A DNA stretch of 64,000 nt. Source: Pseudarthrobacter sp. GA104. GTDB lineage: Bacteria > Actinomycetota > Actinomycetes > Actinomycetales > Micrococcaceae. The notes beneath the pieces are model-generated. The model did not search any database and was not told the DNA's origin. It saw only the letters and a program-made list of their open reading frames with translations. Position numbers and translations under genes: made by a program. Shown piece by piece: positions 34,447 through 42,564 of the stretch. The stretch covers positions 1,116,001 through 1,180,000 of the forward strand of contig NZ_WOWL01000001.1 in the NCBI RefSeq assembly GCF_009741265.1, read 5' to 3'. Positions within the stretch are counted from its first letter, which is position 1. Each line of letters starts with the position of its first letter.

Positions 34447-35346
34447 TCAGATGGTGGAGAGGGCGCCCTTGGCGCTTTCCACCAGGACATGGGTCCCCGC
34501 CTGGACATAGACCACTTCGCCGTCAATCTGGCAGGGTACGGCGTCCCGCGTCGTGAAGGCGTAACTGCTGACGCTGGGCTGGTGCCCAAGCCCCAGCGTG
34601 ACGGCCCGAAGGGTCATGAGCGCCATCCTCATAAGCCCGGCATGGGGCAGCGTCACCACCTCGAACCGGCCATCGTCCGGGGAGTGCGACTCGCTGACCG
34701 TTCCATATTTGGCCATGCGCGAGACGTTGGCCAGGATCAGGCTGTCGAACTTCGCGGTGGCGCCGTCGGCCCGCACCAGCTCAAACGGTCTCAGGCCCGA
34801 AAGCGTCCGGGCAACGGAGATGAGTTCCAGGACTTTCCCTTTTCCACCCTTTTCGATCCCGATGGCCATCAGCGGCGTGAGCCCGAACCCCACATAGGAG
34901 TGCGCGTACCGGACCTGCTCCCGGTGCATCCCCCGGAAGGTCACGCGCAACAGGTCGATGCGGCGGACGCTGCCCGCACGGATGGCCTCGGTGAGCGGCC
35001 GGACCTGCATGCTCCTGTGGTGATCGTTGGCGTTGCCTGCCGGGAGCACAGTGCACACCGCCTTGCTGGCGGGCATGTCCATCACCCCGTTGACCACCTC
35101 GTTGTACCCGCCGTCGCCGCTGACCGAGACGATGAGCGGTTCTCCGCTTCCGGCCGCTGACCGTGCCAGGTCCCGGGCGTGCCCCGCGAACTCCGTGGGC
35201 AGCAGGACCACCTGCAGGCCCGGAAGGTTCGTGGCAAGCTCCTCCTGCAGTGAATCGATCCGCGCGGCCATCCCGGCCCTCGTCGGATTGAAAATGAGGA
35301 CGACCCGGTCAAAGGCCGGTGCCCGGTCGTCAGCCATCGTGCCCAT
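34447..35346 (-). CDS. Diacylglycerol/sphingosine-kinase-like lipid kinase
   Basis: 299 aa. The DAGK catalytic domain (about residues 10-150) phosphorylates a lipid hydroxyl with ATP. The nucleotide loop reads SVSGDGGYNEVVNGVMD (canonical GDGTxNEV with Thr changed to Gly). The second loop reads LPAGNANDHHRS (canonical PxGTxND). Both substitutions fall beside the phosphate-binding positions, so altered activity is possible. The C-terminal beta-sandwich includes VPCQIDGEVVYVQAG. Alternative Met starts lie at 35346 and 35337. Confidence 0.8.
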   Translation of the reverse strand: MGTMADDRAPAFDRVVLIFNPTRAGMAARIDSLQEELATNLPGLQVVLLPTEFAGHARDLARSAAGSGEPLIVSVSGDGGYNEVVNGVMDMPASKAVCTVLPAGNANDHHRSMQVRPLTEAIRAGSVRRIDLLRVTFRGMHREQVRYAHSYVGFGLTPLMAIGIEKGGKGKVLELISVARTLSGLRPFELVRADGATAKFDSLILANVSRMAKYGTVSESHSPDDGRFEVVTLPHAGLMRMALMTLRAVTLGLGHQPSVSSYAFTTRDAVPCQIDGEVVYVQAGTHVLVESAKGALSTI

Positions 35347-35478
35347 CCTCCGGTGCCCTTTGTTGCCTTGGTGCGGTCAACTCCAGCCTATCCGTGGATA
35401 CCCCCGTCCTGAAGTTGACCGTGCCGCCGTCGTCCGCAGTGCCCTGCCGGACAGCCCCCGGATTGGCCCAGGCAACAG

Positions 35479-36357
35479 CTACCCCTCGCAGGCCACCCCG
35501 TCGGAATCCCCGTCGAGCCCGGACCTGTAGCCTGGCGAACCGGCGTACAGAGGGGCCGCTCCGGCAGCCACCACCTCGGCGCAGTTGGCGTAATAGACCG
35601 CGGCAGGAGCGGCGGGTTCGACGGCGGCGGGCGCCACCTGCCCGGGGCACCCGCCGAGGATGCCCACGATTGCGTCGTGCTCGGCCTGCGTCACCCACAG
35701 GCTGTACCGTGCCTTCACCGAGACCTGCCGGGCGACGTACTCGCACCGGAAGCCCTTGTTCGCGGGCAGCCAGGTGGCGGCGTCGCCGTCGCCCTTTTGC
35801 TGGTTGGTGGGGCCGTCCGTTGCCTGCAGGTTCAGCGGATCGTTGGCGAACGCCGTCCGCTGCTCCGTGGTCAGCTGCTGCGCGCCCTTCTGCCAGGCGT
35901 CGCTGAGCGCCACCACGTGGTCGATCTGCACGGCACTGCTGGTGGTGGTGCCGCGGACGAAGCTGATGGTTGTGCCGGTGTACGGGTCCGCCAGGATGCC
36001 GGTCTTGACCGTGCAGGGGACGCTGGTGGTGTAGGTGACCTCGGTCAGGTCCCGCCGCAGGATGTCGTTCCGGGTATCGCAGCCGTTCTGGTCCACGTCC
36101 GCCCACGTCGGGCCAAACAGTGCCCGCTCGTATCCGGTCTTGGGCGCGCGGCCCTTCACGGGGAGGGTGGCCAGCAGGTCCGCTGCCTCAACGGCGGCCG
36201 ACGGCCCGGCCGCCTGTGTTGCGGTGCTGTCCAGGGTGTCGGCAGCTGCCGGGGCACCCCCGGTGAGCAGGGCAAGGACGGCGGCAAGTACGACGGCGGC
36301 CGCCGTGCGGGTGCCGGACGCAGGCATGGTTTCAGGCAAGGACGTGGCGATGGACAT
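35479..36357 (-). CDS. Secreted HNH (DUF1524-like) nuclease with C-terminal Excalibur domain
   Basis: 292 aa. A signal peptide (VVLAAVLALLTGGAPAAA) exports the protein. The nuclease core spans about residues 60-235 with VQIDHVVALSDAWQKGA (DHVVxL active site) and FANDPLNLQATDGPTNQQKG, then WLPANKGFRCEY. The last 37 residues are an Excalibur calcium-binding motif (YYANCAEVVAAG, then GLDGDSDGVACE). It is probably an extracellular or wall-associated DNase. A close paralogue lies at 56628-57755. ATG 36357 was chosen; a Met at residue 11 is an alternative. Confidence 0.85.
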   Translation of the reverse strand: MSIATSLPETMPASGTRTAAAVVLAAVLALLTGGAPAAADTLDSTATQAAGPSAAVEAADLLATLPVKGRAPKTGYERALFGPTWADVDQNGCDTRNDILRRDLTEVTYTTSVPCTVKTGILADPYTGTTISFVRGTTTSSAVQIDHVVALSDAWQKGAQQLTTEQRTAFANDPLNLQATDGPTNQQKGDGDAATWLPANKGFRCEYVARQVSVKARYSLWVTQAEHDAIVGILGGCPGQVAPAAVEPAAPAAVYYANCAEVVAAGAAPLYAGSPGYRSGLDGDSDGVACEG

Positions 36358-36541
36358 GCGGTTCCCCAGGTTGTGTGCACGACAGGTTCCGGCGCACAGG
36401 CATCATGGCCGTGTTTTGCGCCGAGGAAGAGCCTATGGCCCGCCGTGAACCGGAAAGGTGCGTTTTGGTGGAACTGGGGAAATTCTTAAGGACTCCTGCG
36501 CCAACCCTGCGCCGCGGCCGGCGCGGGGCTGGCGCCATTCC

Positions 36542-36685
36542 TCACCCGAACAGCGCAGCCACCCGGGTCAGGGTCTGGTAGATCCCGTAGGCCAGCGGGA
36601 CGCCCACCAGCGCCCAGGCGATGGCGAGTTTGCCGACCGATACTTTGGCGGGCGCCTGCGCGCCGGCGGTGTGTGCAGTGCTCAT
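36542..36685 (-). CDS. Small membrane subunit partner of the MFS transporter
   Basis: A 47-aa protein: a hydrophilic N-terminus (MSTAHTAGAQAPAKVSVGK) followed by one transmembrane helix (LAIAWALVGVPLAYGIYQTL) and a short tail. Its ATG lies one base after the stop of the OFA-family transporter gene, so it is cotranscribed and probably translationally coupled. Small proteins of this layout are known next to OFA-type MFS genes in Actinobacteria and are annotated as MFS small subunits. A structural or stabilising role is inferred. Confidence 0.75.
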   Translation of the reverse strand: MSTAHTAGAQAPAKVSVGKLAIAWALVGVPLAYGIYQTLTRVAALFG

Positions 36686-36686
36686 C

Positions 36687-38081
36687 TCAGGCCTCCATGG
36701 CAGGTTCGTGTGCCCGTCCGCGGTCGGGGCGGGGTTCGTGGAATCGTGCGTCCACCGGCTTGACCATCAGGTTGGCCAGGAAGCCGACCACCAGCAGCGC
36801 CACCATGGTCAGCAGCGCCGGCTGGTAGGACGCGGCGTCCAACTGGCCAGGCTTGCCCTGGGCATCCAGGAACGCGTTGACGATCAGCGGCCCGGCCACT
36901 CCGGCGGCGGACCAGGCGGTCAGCAGCCGGCCGTGGATGGCCCCCACCTGGAAAGTCCCGAAGAGGTCCCGCAGGTAGGCCGGAACGGTGGCGAAGCCGC
37001 CGCCGTAGAACGAAATGATGACGAAGGCGAGCGCCACGTAGAGGAACGTGGTGCTGGACCCGGCCAGCGCCAGCACCGTGTACAGGACGGCGCCGACGCC
37101 GAGGTACACCATGTAGATGCGCTTGCGGCCGGTGACGTCGGAGGTGGCGGACCAGGCGAAACGCCCCGCCATGTTGCCGATGGACAGGAGCCCCACAAAG
37201 CCGGCGGCGACGGCGGCACTCACCAGGGACACGCCGTCGGACTGGCGGAAGAAGTCCTGGATCATGGGCGCGGCCTGCTCCAGGATGCCGATGCCCGCGG
37301 TGACGTTGCAGAACAGCGCGATCCACAGCAGCCAGAACTGGCGCGTCTTCACGGCATTCTTCGCCGAGACGTTCTCCGTGGTGACCAGCTTGGCGGCCTT
37401 GACCTTGGCGGGGTCGAACCCAGCCGGCTTCCATCCGTCGGCGGGGACCTTGATGGTGAAAGCGCCAAAGAGCATGTACGCAAGGTAGACGACGGCGAGG
37501 GTCAGGAACAGCTTGCCCACGGCATCGCCGCTGGCCACCCAGTCCTTGGCGCCGGAGTTGGGATCGTACATCTTGAGCAGCGCCGTGGAGACGGGACTGG
37601 CGATCAGCGCGCCGCCGCCGAAGCCCATGATGGCCATGCCGGTGGCGAGGCCGGGCCGGTCCGGGAACCACTTGATCAGGGTGGACACGGGCGAGATGTA
37701 GCCGATGCCCAGGCCGATGCCGCCGATGAAGCCGTAACCGAGGTACACGAGCCACAGCTGGTGGGTGAAGATGCCGAGCGAGCCGATCAGGAAGCCGCCG
37801 GCCCAGAACATGGCCGAGGTGAACATCGCCTTGCGCGGGCCGTTCTTGTCCACCCATGTGCCCATGATCGCAGCCGAGAGCCCCAGCATCACGATGGCGA
37901 TGGAGAAGATCACGCCGATCTCGGTCAGGCTGGCGCCGAAGTGCTTGACCAGGGCGGTCTTGTATACGCTCGTGGCGTAGGCCTGCCCGATGCAGAGGTG
38001 GACCGCGAGCGCGGCGGGGGGCACCAGCCAGCGGTTGAATCCCGGCGGGGCAACAGTTCGTTCTCGGTCCAGCCAGCCCAT
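36687..38081 (-). CDS. OFA-family MFS transporter (oxalate/formate antiporter type)
   Basis: 464 aa, 12 helices. OFA landmarks are the signature-loop equivalents WVDKNGPRKAMFTSAMFW and GYGFIGGIGLGIGYISPVSTLIKWFPDRPGLATG-type sequence between helices 4 and 5. AMIMGFGGGALIASP-like and SDVTGRKRIYMVYL stretches follow. The family exchanges or imports small carboxylates such as oxalate and formate. An NAD-dependent formate dehydrogenase operon lies 4.5 kb further along, and a 12-bp motif is common to both upstream regions. A role in formate or oxalate uptake is therefore plausible. It is followed by the 47-aa small subunit. Confidence 0.86.
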   Translation of the reverse strand: MGWLDRERTVAPPGFNRWLVPPAALAVHLCIGQAYATSVYKTALVKHFGASLTEIGVIFSIAIVMLGLSAAIMGTWVDKNGPRKAMFTSAMFWAGGFLIGSLGIFTHQLWLVYLGYGFIGGIGLGIGYISPVSTLIKWFPDRPGLATGMAIMGFGGGALIASPVSTALLKMYDPNSGAKDWVASGDAVGKLFLTLAVVYLAYMLFGAFTIKVPADGWKPAGFDPAKVKAAKLVTTENVSAKNAVKTRQFWLLWIALFCNVTAGIGILEQAAPMIQDFFRQSDGVSLVSAAVAAGFVGLLSIGNMAGRFAWSATSDVTGRKRIYMVYLGVGAVLYTVLALAGSSTTFLYVALAFVIISFYGGGFATVPAYLRDLFGTFQVGAIHGRLLTAWSAAGVAGPLIVNAFLDAQGKPGQLDAASYQPALLTMVALLVVGFLANLMVKPVDARFHEPRPDRGRAHEPAMEA

Positions 38082-38150
38082 AGATGTTCCCTTTGCTTGT
38101 TCGACGACGTCGATGTCTGTTCGCTGCCGCAGCGCATACCCCTCCAGAGG

Positions 38151-38162
38151 CGAAAGTCCCTC
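38151..38162 (-). promoter_or_regulatory. Motif shared by the MFS and formate dehydrogenase upstream regions
   Basis: CGAAAGTCCCTC on the plus strand, 70 bp upstream of the MFS start. The identical 12-mer lies 30 bp upstream of the formate dehydrogenase start (46944-46955) in the same orientation. The rest of 38082-38341 shows no gene. Confidence 0.5.
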
Positions 38163-38341
38163 TTATGGCGCTGTGGCCTCCGGCAATCATGAGGCAAATC
38201 GTCAGCAAACGTATGATTCTTGCGCCGAGCGGCGGCAAATCCGCGGTGAGCGGCGGCCGACTTTGTGCCCGCCGGTTGCGCCGGGACAGCGGGAGGCGGG
38301 TTCCGGGCGGCAGCAGCTTCACCGAAGCCGCCGCCCCGCCC

Positions 38342-38677
38342 CTACCGGTCCGTTTTGACCACCGTGAACAGCACCGCCGAGTCCTCCTCGGCCTCAAGGC
38401 TGTGCAGCCCATTCGGGACAATCAAGAGATCCCCGGCCTTGCCCTGCCAGGCTTCACCACCGGACTTCAGCCAGACCGATCCCCTGATCACGTAGACCGT
38501 GGCCTCGCCGGGATTCTGGTGCTCGCTCAGCTGCGTGCCGGCACGGAAGGCCATGACCGTCTGGCGCAGCTTTTTCTCATGTCCGCCGAACGCCGTGTCC
38601 GCCGCCCGCCCGCTGGGAGCCGCCACCGCTGCTTCGAGCTGCTGGCGGGCCAGGGCATCAATCGATATCTTCTGCAT
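38342..38677 (-). CDS. Small cupin-domain protein
   Basis: 111 aa, a single cupin barrel. Metal-binding motif 1 is degenerate, GTQLSEHQNPGEATVYVIRG (one His, one Gln and a Glu). Motif 2 is AGDLLIVPNGLHSLEAEEDS with His. Such cytosolic cupins may bind metals or act as sensors or auxiliary enzymes. No substrate can be named. It stands alone, 85 bp from the DUF1295 gene on the same strand. Confidence 0.82.
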   Translation of the reverse strand: MQKISIDALARQQLEAAVAAPSGRAADTAFGGHEKKLRQTVMAFRAGTQLSEHQNPGEATVYVIRGSVWLKSGGEAWQGKAGDLLIVPNGLHSLEAEEDSAVLFTVVKTDR

Positions 38678-38762
38678 GCGGACACCGTACCCACCACGGA
38701 GAGGCAGTGCCAGAGGCCAGCGTCCCGAGCTCCGCCTGAGGAAGCTCGTCCGCCAACTTGCC

Positions 38763-39629
38763 CTACAGCTTTGGGATGAGGACCGGGGTGTTTTTCTTGT
38801 AGGCCTCGTACTCGGGCTCGCCGCCCCATTTCCGGTCGGCCTTCTTCTCCAGCAGCGGGATGCCGCTGCCCTTGATCAGCAGCAGCGCCACGAAGAGCGG
38901 AGACAGCAGGGCCAGCCATTGCCAGCCCTGCAGTACCGGAACGGCGATCAGGAGCACGCCGGTCCAGAGCACAATCTCGCCGAAGTAGTTGGGGTGCCGG
39001 GACTTGGACCACAGTCCGGTGGAGATGAAGCGGCCCTTATTGGCCGGATCAGCCTTGAACCGGCCCTTCTGGTTGTCCGCCACAGCCTCGATGCCGAAGC
39101 CACCAGCCCACACCAGGAAGCCCGCCAGCGCCCACCCGTCGAGCGCCACCCGGGCGACGGATGTAATGGCAATCCAGGCAGCAGCCGCGGTGAGGACCAC
39201 CCACAGCCCCTGCACTGTCCAGGTGTTCAGGAACCGGATGAACGATGGCTTGATCTCATCGAACCGGTCATCCTTGCCGTGCTTGCTGACGCGGCGGAAC
39301 AGGAAGCTCCCCAGCCTTACGGCCCACGCCACCACCATGGCCGCCAGCAGCAGCCCCCGCGCGTCCACACCCGGGGTCAGCACAACCAGGAGCAGGGTGA
39401 TGGAGATGTAGGTCAGGGCGCCGGTGAGGTCGTAGTACTTCTCGGTCTGCGCCTTGAACGCCGGGACAAACGCCAGCCACTGGATAAGGAACGCGGCCGC
39501 CACCCCCAGCGCAAAGAGGGGGAACCCGCCCACGGTGGCACCACCCTGGCTGCCGGCGAACGCGACAAGCGCCCCCACCAGCACCGCGACCACAAAAATG
39601 ATGAGCGCCTTACGGTCCGAATCCTTCAT
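38763..39629 (-). CDS. DUF1295 / steroid 5-alpha-reductase-like membrane protein
   Basis: 288 aa, 6-7 hydrophobic helices. The C-terminal reductase-like signature is SRHPNYFGEIVLWTGVLLIA, followed by the conserved tail EKKADRKWGGEPEYEAYKKNTPVLIPK. FVPAFKAQTEKYYDLTG is a further family mark. Members are predicted NADPH-dependent membrane reductases or lipid-modifying proteins of unknown substrate. ATG 39629 (MKDSDRKAL) has an AAAGGAA ribosome site. It is divergent from the MarR operon. Confidence 0.84.
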   Translation of the reverse strand: MKDSDRKALIIFVVAVLVGALVAFAGSQGGATVGGFPLFALGVAAAFLIQWLAFVPAFKAQTEKYYDLTGALTYISITLLLVVLTPGVDARGLLLAAMVVAWAVRLGSFLFRRVSKHGKDDRFDEIKPSFIRFLNTWTVQGLWVVLTAAAAWIAITSVARVALDGWALAGFLVWAGGFGIEAVADNQKGRFKADPANKGRFISTGLWSKSRHPNYFGEIVLWTGVLLIAVPVLQGWQWLALLSPLFVALLLIKGSGIPLLEKKADRKWGGEPEYEAYKKNTPVLIPKL

Positions 39630-39699
39630 CAGGGCATTCCTTTCCCAAGCCGGGACGGCAGCCACGCGGTCCCGGCGCACTCCGCTTCTTCAAACTGAT

Positions 39700-39729
39700 T
39701 TGATTACAAGGTTATCTAATTACTATATA
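39700..39729 (+). promoter_or_regulatory. Probable promoter/operator of the MarR operon
   Basis: An AT-rich island in GC-rich surroundings. TTGATT (39700-39705) and TATATA (39724-39729) are spaced 18 bp apart, fitting -35/-10 boxes. The direct repeat ATTAC...ATTAC spans the spacer and may be part of the MarR site. The divergent DUF1295 start is 70 bp away. Confidence 0.5.
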
Positions 39730-39752
39730 GACTAGCGAAGATGGGAGGAACC

Positions 39753-40214
39753 ATGAGCACACCGTCGTACCATCCGGCCGCCGTCGCCCTCCAGGCTGTT
39801 CTGGCGCTGGCCAACGAGACTGAACGCGAAGTGGCGGACAGGTTGGGGCTCAACCTCACCGACTACCGCGCCCTCTCCACGCTGTCCCAGTCCGGACCCA
39901 TGACGGTGGGAAACCTCGCTCTGAAGCTGGGCGCCACGGCCGCCACCACCACCGCGATCGTCAGCCGGCTGCAAAGCCGCGGCTACGCGGAACGCCTCCG
40001 CGGCGAAGGGGACCGCCGCCATGTCCACGTCAGTGCCACCGCCGCCGCCTCCCGGGACATCATGAACCTGATGCGGCCCCTCATGGATGCCACCAACCGG
40101 CACCTCGAATCCCTGCCTGCCGCCCAGCAGGACGCCGTGGCCGGGTTCCTCCACACCGCCCGGCACCTCATGCAGAACCACCTGAATACCCTTTCGACAA
40201 AGGACACCGCTTGA
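39753..40214 (+). CDS. MarR-family transcriptional regulator
   Basis: 153 aa winged-helix dimer. The DNA-binding part reads GPMTVGNLALKLGATAATTTAIVSRLQSRGYAERL, followed by the wing GDRRHVHVSATAAA. Long N- and C-terminal helices form the dimer. ATG 39753 has GGGAGGA 3 bases upstream; the in-frame ATG at 39741 overlaps that ribosome site. Its stop overlaps the TTG start of the AMP-ligase gene (TTGA). It likely autoregulates the operon through the AT-rich region upstream, with a fatty-acid or aromatic-acid effector. Confidence 0.87.
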   Translation: MSTPSYHPAAVALQAVLALANETEREVADRLGLNLTDYRALSTLSQSGPMTVGNLALKLGATAATTTAIVSRLQSRGYAERLRGEGDRRHVHVSATAAASRDIMNLMRPLMDATNRHLESLPAAQQDAVAGFLHTARHLMQNHLNTLSTKDTA

Positions 40215-42079
40215 GAGAGTTCTCCACCCCGCTGCTGGTTGAACCGTCCAGCCACCGGAACGCCACGGAGCTGCTGATGCAGCGGTTCAGGACGTCCCCG
40301 GACCATGTTGCCTTCGAGGTGCGGGCCCCGGAGGGTGCCATCACGGATCCGTGGCGCCAGGTGACCACGCGGCAGTTCGTCGAGGAGGTGCGCGCCCTGG
40401 CCAAGGGCCTCATCGCCGCCGGCCTGCAGCCCGGCGAGTCCCTCGCCATCATGTCGCCCACCCGGTATGAATGGGCAGTGGCGGACATGGCAGCGTGGTT
40501 CGCCGCCGCCGTCGTGGTCCCCGTCTATGAAACCTCCGCCCTGCCCCAGGTGGCCGCGGTCCTCGACGACGCCGCCGTGCGCCTGGCCGTCGCCGGCACC
40601 GCCGGGCACGCCCTCCTGTTGGAACAGGGCTTTGAACAGGCCGGGCGGACAAACCTGGGCGTCTGGACCATGGACGCACGTCCCGGCGCGGACCTTGCCG
40701 AGCTGAAACTGCGCGGCGCCGCCATCCCGGACAGCACCATTGAGGAGCGGCGCCTGCTGCCGGACCTGAACGCGGTGGCCACCATCGTCTACACCTCCGG
40801 CACCACCGCCGCGCCCAAGGGCGCCCTGATCACCCACGGCAACTTCGTGGGCCAGGTGCTCAACGTGGGCGCCGCATATACGGGCGTGGTCCGCGAAGGC
40901 GGCAACACCGTCATCTTCCTGCCCATGGCCCACGTGCTGGCCCGCGGCCTGCAGCTGACCTGCCTGGCCAACGGCATGCGCATCGCCCACCTGTCTAATC
41001 CCAAGGACGTGGTGCCCGCCCTCGGGGTCCTGAAGCCCACCTTCCTGGTGGTGGTCCCCCGCGTGCTGCAGAAAATCCAGGCGTCCGCTGCCGGCGCAGC
41101 GGCCCGGAAACGCCTTGGGCGGGTATGGGCTGCGGCGCAGCAGACCGCTGTGGAGTGGGGCCGGTTCGCTGAAGCGCACGACGCCGACCCGTCCTTGCGC
41201 GCCCCGTTCGGCCTGCGTGCGCGGCACGCAGTGTTCGACCGCGCGTTCTACGCCCGGCTCCGCGCTTTGATGGGTGGCCGTTTGGACTACCTGCTGTCCG
41301 GCGCCGCCGCACTGGACGCCGAGCTGTCCCTGTTCTTCCGTGGCCTTGGCCTGCCCGTCATCGAGGGCTACGGCCTCACGGAGACCACCGCGCCGCTGAC
41401 CGGGAATATGCCGGACGCCATCGCCGCCGGCACGGTGGGCGTCCCGATGCCGGGAACCACCGTGCGCATCTCGGACCGCGGCGAGGTGCTGGCCCGCGGC
41501 GTGGGCGTGTTCGCCGGCTACCGCAGGCCGGCGGACAACCAGGATGCGTTCACGGACGGGTACTTCCACACAGGAGACCTCGGCGAGCTCGATGAGCTGG
41601 GACGGCTGACCCTCAAGGGCAGGATCAAGGACGTGATCGTCACCGCCGGCGGGAAGACCATCACCCCCGCCATCTGGGAAGGCTATGTGGAGGGTGATCC
41701 GCTGGTGGCCCACGCCGTCATGGTGGGCGAGGGCAAACCGTACCTGGGCGGGCTGGTGCTCCTGGACCCCGAGTCCGTCACGGCGTGGGCCGAGCGCGAG
41801 GGCATCAACGACCTCGCCGGGCTGCGGATCCCGGACGACGGCGGCGCCGTCCGGATCGAGGACGCCCGCCTCCTCAGCACCGTCGGCAAGGCGGTCAGTG
41901 CCGCCAACGCAAAGCTGGCCCGCTCCGAGCAGGTGCGCAAGTTCGTGCTGCTTCTGGCCGACCTCAGCGAGGCCAACGGAATGGTCACGCCCACCATGAA
42001 ACTCAAACGCACCGCGTTCACCGAACGCGCCCGCCACATCGTGGAGAACCTCTACGCCGAGTCAAGGAGCCAAGCATGA
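40211..42079 (+). CDS. AMP-forming long-chain fatty acid-CoA ligase
   Basis: 622 aa. ANL-superfamily enzymes activate a carboxylate with ATP and join it to CoA. Motifs are the P-loop-like IVYTSGTTAAPKGALITHGN, GYGLTETTAPLTGN, YFHTGDLGELDELGRLTLKGRIKD and the catalytic Lys region at PTMKLKR near the C-terminus. The length and lack of a thioesterase domain fit FadD15-type ligases. TTG 40211 overlaps the MarR stop, indicating coupled translation. The substrate is presumably a medium- or long-chain fatty acid. Confidence 0.88.
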   Translation: MREFSTPLLVEPSSHRNATELLMQRFRTSPDHVAFEVRAPEGAITDPWRQVTTRQFVEEVRALAKGLIAAGLQPGESLAIMSPTRYEWAVADMAAWFAAAVVVPVYETSALPQVAAVLDDAAVRLAVAGTAGHALLLEQGFEQAGRTNLGVWTMDARPGADLAELKLRGAAIPDSTIEERRLLPDLNAVATIVYTSGTTAAPKGALITHGNFVGQVLNVGAAYTGVVREGGNTVIFLPMAHVLARGLQLTCLANGMRIAHLSNPKDVVPALGVLKPTFLVVVPRVLQKIQASAAGAAARKRLGRVWAAAQQTAVEWGRFAEAHDADPSLRAPFGLRARHAVFDRAFYARLRALMGGRLDYLLSGAAALDAELSLFFRGLGLPVIEGYGLTETTAPLTGNMPDAIAAGTVGVPMPGTTVRISDRGEVLARGVGVFAGYRRPADNQDAFTDGYFHTGDLGELDELGRLTLKGRIKDVIVTAGGKTITPAIWEGYVEGDPLVAHAVMVGEGKPYLGGLVLLDPESVTAWAEREGINDLAGLRIPDDGGAVRIEDARLLSTVGKAVSAANAKLARSEQVRKFVLLLADLSEANGMVTPTMKLKRTAFTERARHIVENLYAESRSQA

Positions 42080-42507
42080 ACACCCGGACCAAGAGATGGC
42101 TGCTGTCCTACGCGGTCACCGCCGTGATCTTCGCTGTGCTGGACCTCGTCTGGATCAGCTTCGTGGCGAGCAACCTCTACCAAAGCCAGATCGGCCACCT
42201 GATTGCCCCCAGGCCCAACGCTGCCGGAGCCGTGGCCTTCTACCTCATTTTTGTAGCAGGGATGGTGCACTACGGCGTCCGCCCCAACGACGCGCACGCC
42301 ACCATGCGGCAGCGGGTCACGGGCGCGGCGCTGTTCGGCTTCTTCACCTACGCCACTTGGGCACTGACGGCGTTTGCCGTGCTCAAGGACTTCACCGCAA
42401 TCGTCGCCGTAACGGACATCCTTTGGGGGGCCGCGGCCTGCAGCCTGGTCACCTGGCTGACGGCCACGGTCCTGCACCGGGTCCTGGCGAAGGGCCGCGC
42501 GTCCTAG
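42076..42507 (+). CDS. DUF2177-family membrane protein
   Basis: 143 aa, four predicted helices. Family marks are AVLDLVWISFVASNLYQSQIG, AGMVHYGVRP and GFFTYATWALTAFAVLKDF, then DILWGAAACSLVTWL. The function is unknown. ATG 42076 overlaps the ligase stop (ATGA), making it the third coupled gene of the MarR operon. This suggests a membrane role linked to lipid metabolism. Confidence 0.83.
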   Translation: MNTRTKRWLLSYAVTAVIFAVLDLVWISFVASNLYQSQIGHLIAPRPNAAGAVAFYLIFVAGMVHYGVRPNDAHATMRQRVTGAALFGFFTYATWALTAFAVLKDFTAIVAVTDILWGAAACSLVTWLTATVLHRVLAKGRAS

Positions 42508-42523
42508 GCTGCTGAAGCCCCGA

Positions 42524-42564
42524 CAGTCCGCACAACTGTCATCAGGACCTGGACAGGCGGACTG
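42524..42564. terminator. Hairpin between convergent DUF2177 and formate dehydrogenase genes
   Basis: CAGTCCGC and GCGGACTG form an outer 8-bp stem, and CTGTC/GACAG forms an inner stem with a bulge. It lies between the two stops and reaches into the last codons of the minus-strand gene. There is no T tract, so only a weak terminator call is justified. Confidence 0.4.

Noticed and set aside
39983..42037. A 684-residue open frame on the minus strand
   Set aside because: Antisense to the MarR and AMP-ligase genes, both with clear family motifs; no domain is visible in it.
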